From: Phyto melanocephala
Lineage: Eukaryota; Arthropoda; Insecta; Diptera; Rhinophoridae
Reading direction: 5' to 3'
Assembly: GCA_941918925.1 (NCBI GenBank)
Contig: OW799233.1
Location: 168,682,235 to 168,746,234, forward strand
Length of the DNA: 64,000 nucleotides
A program made the translations under genes and the position numbers. Positions 56,850 to 64,000 of this stretch are shown in pieces (the stretch's first letter is position 1; every line of letters starts with the position of its first letter). The notes under the pieces were generated by a model, which was not told the DNA's origin, made no database searches, and saw only the letters and a program-made list of their open reading frames with translations.

Positions 56850-58320
56850 GGCGTTAACTTTTTGGCACAACAATTACATTGATTAGAAGGATATACGTAG
56901 CAAATTTGATCATTATACCTCTAATTTTGTCGGATTTATGAGCTTTTAAATTTCATTAACGGTAGATAACGTGAAAAGTGGGCGTTATATTAGGCATGTT
57001 AAAGTTGTTTTGCGAATGAGTACAACTTAGGTGTTTCAATATAGCCCTTTGTTATTCCAAAATCTTTATTAATAGAGAAATTATATGAATTTTAGGTAAA
57101 TCGTTATATTGGAGGTGGGCATAAAAGTGGGCGTGGCACCTTAATTTTCTGGCACAGTAATGACATTGCCTAGGGGGATATACCTAGCAAATTTGATCAA
57201 TATACCTTTAGTTTTGGCGGTTTTATGAGCTTTTAAATTTCATTAACGGTAGATAACGTGAAAAGTGGGCGGTATAGTAGGCGTGTCAAAGTTATTTTTG
57301 TGAATGAGTACAACTCAGGAGTTTCAATATAGCCCTTTGTTATTCCAAAATCTTTATTAATAGAGAAATTATATGAATTTTAGGTAAATCGTTATATGAG
57401 AGGTGGGCGTAAAAGTGGGCGTGGCACCTTAATTTTCTGGCACAGTAATGATATTGCCTAGGGGGATATACGTAGCAAATTTGATCAATATACCTCCAAT
57501 TTTGGCGGTTTTATGAGCTTTTAAATTTCATTAACGGTAGATAACGTGAAAAGTGGGCGTTATAGTAGGCGTGCCAAAGTTATTTTTGCGAATGAGTACA
57601 ACTTAGGTGTTTCAATATAGCCCTTTATTATTCCAAAATCTTTATTAATAGAGAAAGTATATGAATTTTAGGTAAAACGTTATATGGGAGGTGGGCGTAA
57701 AAGTGGGCGTGGCACCTTAATTTTCTGGCACAGTAATGATATTGCCTATGGGGATATACGTAGCAAATTTGATCATCATACCTTCAATTTTGGCGGTTTT
57801 ATGAGCTTTTAAATTTCATTAACGGTAGAAAACGTGAAAAGTGGGCGTTATAGTAGGCGTGCCAAAGTTATTTTTGCGAATGAGTACAACTTAAGTGTTT
57901 CAATATAGCCCTTTATTATTCCAAAATCTTTATTAATAGAGAAATTATATGAATTTTAGGTAAAACGTTATATGGGAGGTGGGCGTAAAAGTGGGCGTGG
58001 CACATTAATTTTCTGGCACAGTAATGACATTGCCTAGGGAGATATGCGTAGCAAATTTGATCATCAGACATCTAATTTTGGCGGTTTTATGAGCTTTTAA
58101 ATTTCATTAACGGTATATAACGTGAAAAGTGGGCGTTATAGTAGGCGTGTCAAACTTATTTTTTCTAATGAGTACAACTGAGGTGTTTCAATATACTCCT
58201 TTGTTATTCCAAAATCTTTATTAATAGACAAATTATATGAATTTTAGGTAAAACGTTATATGGGAGGTGGGCGTAAAAGTGGGCTCGGCATATTTATTTT
58301 CCGTGTCAAAAAAGCGTCTT
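56850..58320 (+). repeat. 288-bp tandem array inside family A copy 6
   Basis: Unit starts (gtgggcgtaaaagtgggcgt) fall at 57115, 57403, 57691, 57979 and 58267, exactly 288 bp apart, with an earlier shortened unit starting near 56850. Each unit has a second G-rich block (gtgggcgttatagtaggcgt) about 150 bp in, with similar lead-in sequence, so the 288-mer looks like an old dimer of a ~144-bp unit. Adjacent units are highly similar and the array is non-coding. Confidence 0.9.
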
Positions 58321-58915
58321 ACCAAAAAGCAAAGTGTGCAAAATTTCATAGTCGTACATCCAATTTTGTTGCTTTTATGACGTTTTTGTTTTTAAATATA
58401 CCGAAAAATACACTGTGCGGTATAAATTTTCGTACATTTTGATCGATAACTCCTCTCCTAATGCATAGATTTAGATAATTTTCGGGGAAAAATATTGTTT
58501 TTACTCAGGAAATATACATTCGAAGTTTCATGAGTCTACGTTAATGCCTTTGGACACAATTCCATTTTATTCGATGTTTGAAGGACACGGTTTTTTCGAC
58601 CTACTCTTGCTTTTCGAGCTATAACTCTCTTCCTAATATTCCGAGTTAGCCCATTTTCAATACCAAACAAACCTTGTCTATAAGAAAGATTCTGGCAAAA
58701 TTTGAGCCCCCTAGCTTTTTTCGGTGCGACCTCTATCGTGCTTTCAATAGACGGACAGACGGACAGACGGACGGACATAGCTAGATCGTAATAAAATCAA
58801 ACCCTGATTCAGAATATATATACTTTATGGGGTCTAAAATGGATATTTCGATGTGTTACAAACGGAATGACAAAATGAATATACCCCCACCATTTTTTTG
58901 GTGGCGGGTATAAAA

Positions 58916-59638
58916 ACAAGAAATTTAAAAGCGTTTTCTTGATCAGAAATCAATAAATTGTACTTTTGAATTTTAATTTTAACAAATTATAAATTTTTTT
59001 TTAAATATCAAATCCGGTTAACATTAACCGTTTAGAACTATTTTTTAATAACTGATATACGAGTTCTCTTTTATATAAAAGAAACATTATTCATAGTGTG
59101 CCTCTATGAATATACCTTCGTTTCAGTAGATAAAAAAAAATTTTACAAAAAAATGTACTGTATATTTATTTTTTAAATCTAATCATAGTTAGTTAGAAAA
59201 ATAATTTTTATGCATTTTGTATCCAATAATATTTTCTACAAGCGACCTTAGTACGCGTATGATTATTACAGGTATGCACTTAACTATGTGCGAGTTTTTG
59301 GCTTAAGTAAATGTTTAACATTTTTAATGAATATGCAAAACACACAGTACATCTTGTCCAGAGTTAAAAATTAAATATATATATGATACATTTGTATAAG
59401 TGTATATGGATATTTCTGTGTGATATTGTGATTCTATATTTCAACTTGAAATACAGGACATAGAACAATATGAGAGTATATTTTGAATTGATCAAGTATG
59501 TAGAGCAGTTGTTCTCATAATATTTCTTAAAGTCATATGTTTCTACACAGAAATCTACACAAGTGACAGAATGATGATATAATAATTGATTTAAGATGCT
59601 TATGTTTTATATGCGATTTTTAAATCAAAACTATAGTA
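58916..59638. other. AT-rich stretch, nothing recognised
   Basis: About 720 bp; no coding frame or repeat identified. Confidence 0.5.
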
Positions 59639-60193
59639 GAGGGTCCGCCAAATAACTTTTTTTTTTTTAAAAAGCTATAAAAAAAGTGTAGCTTCGGCTG
59701 TGTGGCACGTAGCGCCGTCCTGTTGAAACCAAATATTGCAAATATCCTCCTCTTCAATTTTTGTGAATAAAAATTCGTTAAACATGGCCCGATGATGATC
59801 GCCATTGACTATAACGACCACTCCTTCCTCATTTTCGAAGAAAATGGCCCAAATATGCCTCTGGACCAAAATCCGCACCAAACAGTGACTTGTTTTGGGT
59901 GTATCGGCTTGTCAATGTATGCGTGTGGGTTTTCTGTGCCCCAAATGCAACAATTTTGCTTGTTTACATACCCGCCAAGATCAACATGAGCTTCATCTGG
60001 AAAGATGATTTTTTTGGGCAAAATCGGCCAAAGTAATGTCGCAATATTTCCTAGCGTGTTTCAAGCTTATATACAACCATATTCGTTCAGCGGAAGGACA
60101 AAACTAATTATCTGTCAAATCAGACATGAACTAAGTGTTACCATTCACGAAATAAGCACTAATTGAAAAAAAAACGTTAGTTGGCAGACCCTA
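59639..60193 (-). mobile_element. Short mariner element with deleted gene ends
   Basis: A 555-bp element flanked by TA (59637-59638, 60194-60195). The inverted termini are GAGGGTCCGCCAAATAACTT and, reversed, TAGGGTCTGCCAACTAACG, each followed by a long T-run. It retains the middle of the transposase gene and lacks both the 5' and 3' coding ends, the opposite of the element at 29439-30346. Confidence 0.8.
59675..60021 (-). pseudogene. Mariner transposase core with frameshift
   Basis: The first frame (60021 to about 59850) reads KKIIFPDEAHVDLGGYVNKQ, with the first catalytic Asp, then HPKQVTVWCGFWSRGIFGPF. A one-base shift then moves reading to the second frame: FFENEEGVVVIVNGDHHRAM and the second catalytic motif WFQQDGATCHTAEA, after which homology stops. 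Relatives in the window continue to SCDLTPLDYFLWG; the third Asp is lost here. Same lineage as 21223-21918. Confidence 0.8.
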
Positions 60194-60342
60194 TATAATG
60201 ATTTTATATTAATTTTTTGTAGGTTTAAGAAAAGATGTGAAGTTTATTTCTACAAAAGGAGAACAAAAATAATTTTCCCGTTTTAACTTAATCATTTAGT
60301 TTTTATGTTCTTTTTCCTTTTAAACCAAAACAAACAATAACC

Positions 60343-60987
60343 CAGCAAAAACTCTCAAATTTCAAAAAAAAAAAAAAAATATGTGCAGTACTAAAAAATA
60401 GCTCTTTTCTACTTATTGAAACCCATTATTTAATACGGCGATATCATTGGAGACAAGAATACACCACGCTCGCCTACAAATATGTACTTAACCAAATACC
60501 TACCACAATCGATCAATATTTTGAACTGTAATAAGTCCCTCACGACTTTTAATTCGTTTTATTATTCTGCGATACATTAAATTGAAACTAAAAAATGTGT
60601 GACAAGTTATAGGAAATTTTTGATCAGCTTTAAGGAATTATTACTTAAACTTTAAGTTAAAAAAAGGAAGCTGAGCGACTAATAAAAAATTTTGTTGTAC
60701 GAATTTGTGCAGAGTGTAAATACGGCGAGCCAAAAGTTTAAGTTGCATGTAAATGTTTCATATCTTTTTTGTTTATTTTTACCCATTAAAATTAAAATTC
60801 TTACACTTTGTGACGTTGCACGGTAAATTCTGAAAAAAATTTAACACATTAAAACAAAAGTAATCCAAAGCCGTCATGACAAATATTTATCAGACAAGTA
60901 AGTTTTTATATTTCACATTATAATTAAGACCAAAAATATTCCTGTCATTAAAAATAATGCCAAATTACAATCTAGTTTTTGCTGGGA
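60343..60987. mobile_element. Possible MITE with CCCAGCAAAAACT ends
   Basis: CCCAGCAAAAACT at 60343 has an inverted partner AGTTTTTGCTGGG ending at 60987 (one or two differences beyond). The first 11 bases match the left terminus of the element at 45749. No target duplication is visible and the interior has no recognisable coding content, so chance pairing of a common motif cannot be excluded. Confidence 0.4.
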
Positions 60988-62019
60988 GGCAACAGCCGTT
61001 AAATTCAATTTAAACTTTCTACTTTTTACTTGTAATTACTTTCTACGCAAGCGAAATAAAAGCAAAATATATTGTCTGTTAAAAAACACTAAGTTATTGT
61101 GTATATATGCTGTCATGAAAAAACGTCACTATCTTCCATTTCTCGATCACAAATTTAAGTATATTGTTTCGCAATCAATCAAAACGAAATTCATTTCTAC
61201 TTAAGAAAGAAAAAAAATCACTAGAAAGTAAATTTACTGGTAACAAAGGTAGTTTGTAAAACAATCATATGTTTCTTCTGACGCCATGTTGTGTGCTGGC
61301 AACCGGAGTAATAGATTGATGTAGTAGTCACAGTCACAAAAGTAATTTTCCACTTTTACACAATCACGCACACGGGAATTCAAAAGTCGTCAATCATTGT
61401 CACACTTGTTCTTCATTTCCTTTTTTTCTTGTTCTTTCTTTCAGTGTATTTTTTTTTTGCTCTTGGTGCCTGCAAGCATATAAAAAAAAAATAAATAAAA
61501 GTACTGAACTTAAGGTTAAACGTTTAACGTAAGAAAGTGAAACGAAAACGAAAAAAAAAAACGACAAACTGGACTTGAAACACATGTAAAGGTATGGTGT
61601 TGGACCCTTATACACTAGTGTTTGTTTTGGCGTAATGAGTGTGTGTACAAGATTGAACTATTTTCAAAATGATTGAAAGCATACGAGAAAATATAAGACA
61701 ATGTGGAAAAATTTTTTATTTATTTGCAATTTTCATTCAACAATTTGCTTTTAATTTAGACCCTCAGACACACTCTCAAAATGAATAAACTTTTAAATAA
61801 AGTCATCAGTCATCGTTATTAACGTTGAACATTTAAGATGTGACCATTACATTTTAATCAAGTTAACAAAATAAAATGCACAGCTAAATTTTTATATATC
61901 CTGATTGCTTTAAGGATAACAAGGAATCAACAAGAAATGTTACCCAATAAAATTTGGATTCATTGTTCCCTAGAACATACATATGTATAAACTAATATTT
62001 TTGGTGATTTAAGGCTATA
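60988..62019. other. Stretch without supported genes
   Basis: About 1 kb; the block at 61260-61400 is less AT-rich but no coding frame or RNA is recognised. Confidence 0.45.
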
Positions 62020-62322
62020 ATACACGGCATGTTTTTTACATCTGACTTTAAAATTTGTGAGACATATGTAAATCTACATGTCTGTCAAAATTGTACTTTT
62101 ACAGGCAACCGTCGCTGACTGCTTTACAGCAGCAGAGATTTCTGCCAACGGTTGATGTCACATGTTTTGACAGAAGAAAATATAGCGCACTTTTATTGAA
62201 ATTTTGTCAGTTGTCTTACCACATGTTTCTTTACAGAAGTCATGTTTTAAAGCTAACATACGACATGTTCGTATTTATCAGTGAGGAATTGTCAAATCAG
62301 ATGTAAAAAACATGCCGTGCAT
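62020..62322. mobile_element. MITE with ATRCACGGCATGTTTTTTACATCTGA termini
   Basis: A 303-bp element with about 26-bp near-perfect inverted ends (ATACACGGCATGTTTTTTAC at the left, ATGCACGGCATGTTTTTTAC reversed at the right, both continuing ATCTGA). TA flanks (62018-62019, 62323-62324) are consistent with a TA target duplication. The interior has repeated ACATGT and TGTCA motifs in both orientations. The 71-residue frame inside is chance. Probably a Tc1/mariner-type MITE. Confidence 0.8.
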
Positions 62323-63671
62323 TAGCTGCTTTACTTCTAATAAATTTAACTTTCTATACTTTCTTCAATATTTTTATATGAAAATTTAATGTGCGCATTG
62401 CCAAAAAAATTGTACTTATTGTTACAGTCTTATAATAACATGTATGACAATATATGAAAAATTATAGAAAAAATATTCGAGAACCAATAAAGTCATGGGA
62501 GGCAATAATTTTTCAAAAATTAAAAAAAAATAGTTTCTTTAAATTCTAATTTACTTTTTGTATTTTACTGTCCTGTATTAAAATCTAGCTGATTATATTC
62601 TAAAATTATTTGTCTCTTTTGAGTCTTAAAAATGTATTTTTAAACAAAAGTATACCGGCAAACTACATAGTAGTGTAATAAACTACCAGGGTTTGGGTTT
62701 TTGTGAGACTCTCAGCTGTTATACTACTACGAGCAAATGGTCTCTGTTACATCGTTTATTTTTTTAACCATAATCAAATATACATATATTTAATATAAAC
62801 AATTATGGTCTTATTATAAGACGACCTAGCAATAGTCATCCGTCTGTCTGTCCATTGAGTATATCCCAATCAAAATAAACAAGGAATAAGGAATTTCGTC
62901 ATAATATTTTCAATATATTATTCAACAAAATACGACTGTACTTAAATGCAATGACAAAGATCGATTGAATTTTAAAGCTATATCTCTTGAGTAAAAAAAT
63001 GTTTACCTATTTATTCTTCAAACCCGTGAATTACGAAAAGTGTTACAAATAAAAGTTTACAAAAATATGCTCTGTATATTTTTTTGATAAAACTGAAAGA
63101 AATGTATAAAATACAGAAATTTCTTTAATGAGGATTTTTAACAAAATTATCTGAATACAAGAAAATTAGTGGGACACGCCCACTATAATGTATAAAACTT
63201 ATTCTTAAATTAATATGATTTGTGAATGGAAAAAAATTTTAGAGAAAATAATCATATTTAAATATCTAAATAACATTTGTTCATTAACAGAGATTATTTA
63301 ATGCATGCCCACATTCCATAAAGATACACTCTTTGTTTAGTTCTATTAAATGGGCTCCGTCTTTTACGTCCTACTATTTAAATGTGACTTGTATGCACAT
63401 ATCAAATTTTTGCTTTACTCGGCGGTGCAGAATCTGATAATACACTGCACCATCATACTCATAGGCCTAGTGGCCACACCATAGTGTACATTGTATACCA
63501 ATTAACTATTTTATTTCTGGCACCATTTTTGATTTTAAACTTTAACGTGGCTCTACTGGTCAGGCTATTGCGTTAAACAGTCTTATTAAGAGGTTGAAAA
63601 AAACAAATTTTTATAGTATGCTGTGTTCTACAGGTTAACCATTTTGATTTGATGGGGTTGAAGGGGATATA
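62323..63671. other. Stretch with an old mini-me-like remnant
   Basis: 'catccgtctgtctgtccatt' at 62838-62857 (GTCY) and 'gggacacgcccactataatg' at 63171-63190 match the style of the family A array and units, but the rest is too diverged to align by eye. A degenerate, older family member spanning roughly 62810-63200 is likely. No coding frame is supported. Confidence 0.45.
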
Positions 63672-64000
63672 TTTTTATACCCGCCACCAAAAAAATGGTG
63701 GGGGTATATTCATTTTGTCATTCCGTTTGTAACACATCGAAATATCCATTTTAGACCCCATAAAGTATATATATTCTGAATCAGGGTTTGATTTGATGAC
63801 GATCTAGCTATGTCCGTCCGTCTGTCCGTCTGTCCGTCTGTTGAAAGCACGATAGAGGTCGCACCGAAAAAGCTAGGGAGCTCAAATTTTGCCAGAATCT
63901 TTCTTATAGACAAGGTTTGTTTGGTATTGAAAATGGGCTAAATCGGAATATTAGGAAGTGAGTTATAGCTCGAAAAGCAAGAGTAGGTCGAAAAAACCGT
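63672..64000 (-). repeat. Family A dispersed repeat, copy 7 (cut by window end)
   Basis: Minus-strand copy starting 'tttttatacccgccacc', then 'agaccccataaagtatata', the GTCC/GTCT array at 63811-63841 and the purine block 'agcacgatagaggtcgcacc'. It runs off the window within the 'gtaggtcgaaaaaaccg' segment. Confidence 0.9.

Larger units (their letters stand above)
55895..58915 (+). repeat. Family A dispersed repeat, copy 6 (longest, best preserved)
   Basis: Complete: 'acaagtaagagcactat', the ATTCGGC-tgt-GCCGAAT hairpin, an intact MarN, a long 288-bp tandem array, a purine block, a GACA/GACG array (58748-58770), 'ctttatggggtctaaaat' and 'ggtggcgggtataaaaa'. The extra length over the other copies comes from more tandem units. 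The 80-residue minus-strand frame at 58536-58778 and the 60-residue frame at 58260-58442 are by-products of the repeat. Confidence 0.9.

Noticed and set aside
58536..58778. 80-residue minus-strand frame (starts MSVRLSVCPS)
   Set aside because: It lies wholly in the conserved right part of family A; the same translation arises in every copy because of the GTCY array and purine block. It is a by-product of the repeat, not a gene.

Overview
The window is AT-rich, gene-poor nuclear DNA from an insect, most likely a higher fly (a calyptrate such as a blowfly; this is inferred from the repeat types, not proven). The evidence is the dense population of mariner relics, the GTCY/TA-microsatellite 'mini-me/DINE-1-like' repeats with ATTCGGC...GCCGAAT hairpins, Helitrons inserted between A and T, TTAA-flanked piggyBac remains and a non-LTR tail ending in TAAA repeats. 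I find no convincing intact host protein-coding gene, no canonical tRNA or rRNA gene and no CRISPR array. The window reads as intergenic or deep-intronic DNA built from layers of mobile elements.

Layout. Seven copies of one long repeat (family A) frame the window at 1-2127, 6017-7834, 13118-15377, 32127-35419 (minus), 41421-43557 (minus), 55895-58915 and 63672-64000 (minus, cut by the window end). A related family B lies at 9900-10063 (fragment), 24798-25647 and 53150-53838 (minus). Five family A copies carry, at the same internal site, a short mariner-derived element with TA duplications (MarN). Copy 4 keeps the empty site. Family A also holds a tandem array with an exact 288-bp period whose unit number differs between copies.

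Between these are mariner copies with different defects: 20200-20600 (relic), 21117-22037 (foldback derivative with 183-bp arms), 29439-30346 (catalytic core deleted), 32220-32913 (twice deleted, inserted into family A copy 4), 40480-41080 (relic), 44429-44720 (tail only) and 59639-60193 (ends deleted, frameshifted). There is a piggyBac-like element at 15396-17084 with TTAA duplication, and a second piggyBac C-terminal relic near 24388-24511. Two Helitrons lie at 10282-10670 (minus) and 35760-36330. Two non-LTR retrotransposon tails lie at 36838-37920 and 54000-54640 (both minus). A broken Crypton-like tyrosine recombinase lies at 48744-49719. Several MITE-like elements lie at 8384-8644, 45749-46120, 52799-52987, 60343-60987 and 62020-62322.

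None of the transposase genes looks able to work: each is deleted, frameshifted or stopped. The genes do not form a pathway. What links them is nesting, which gives a relative order of insertion: family A ancestor, then MarN into it, then amplification, then later single insertions such as the mariner at 32220-32913. The remaining stretches are unannotated AT-rich DNA with a few weak splice-like or UTR-like hints, which are flagged as speculative.
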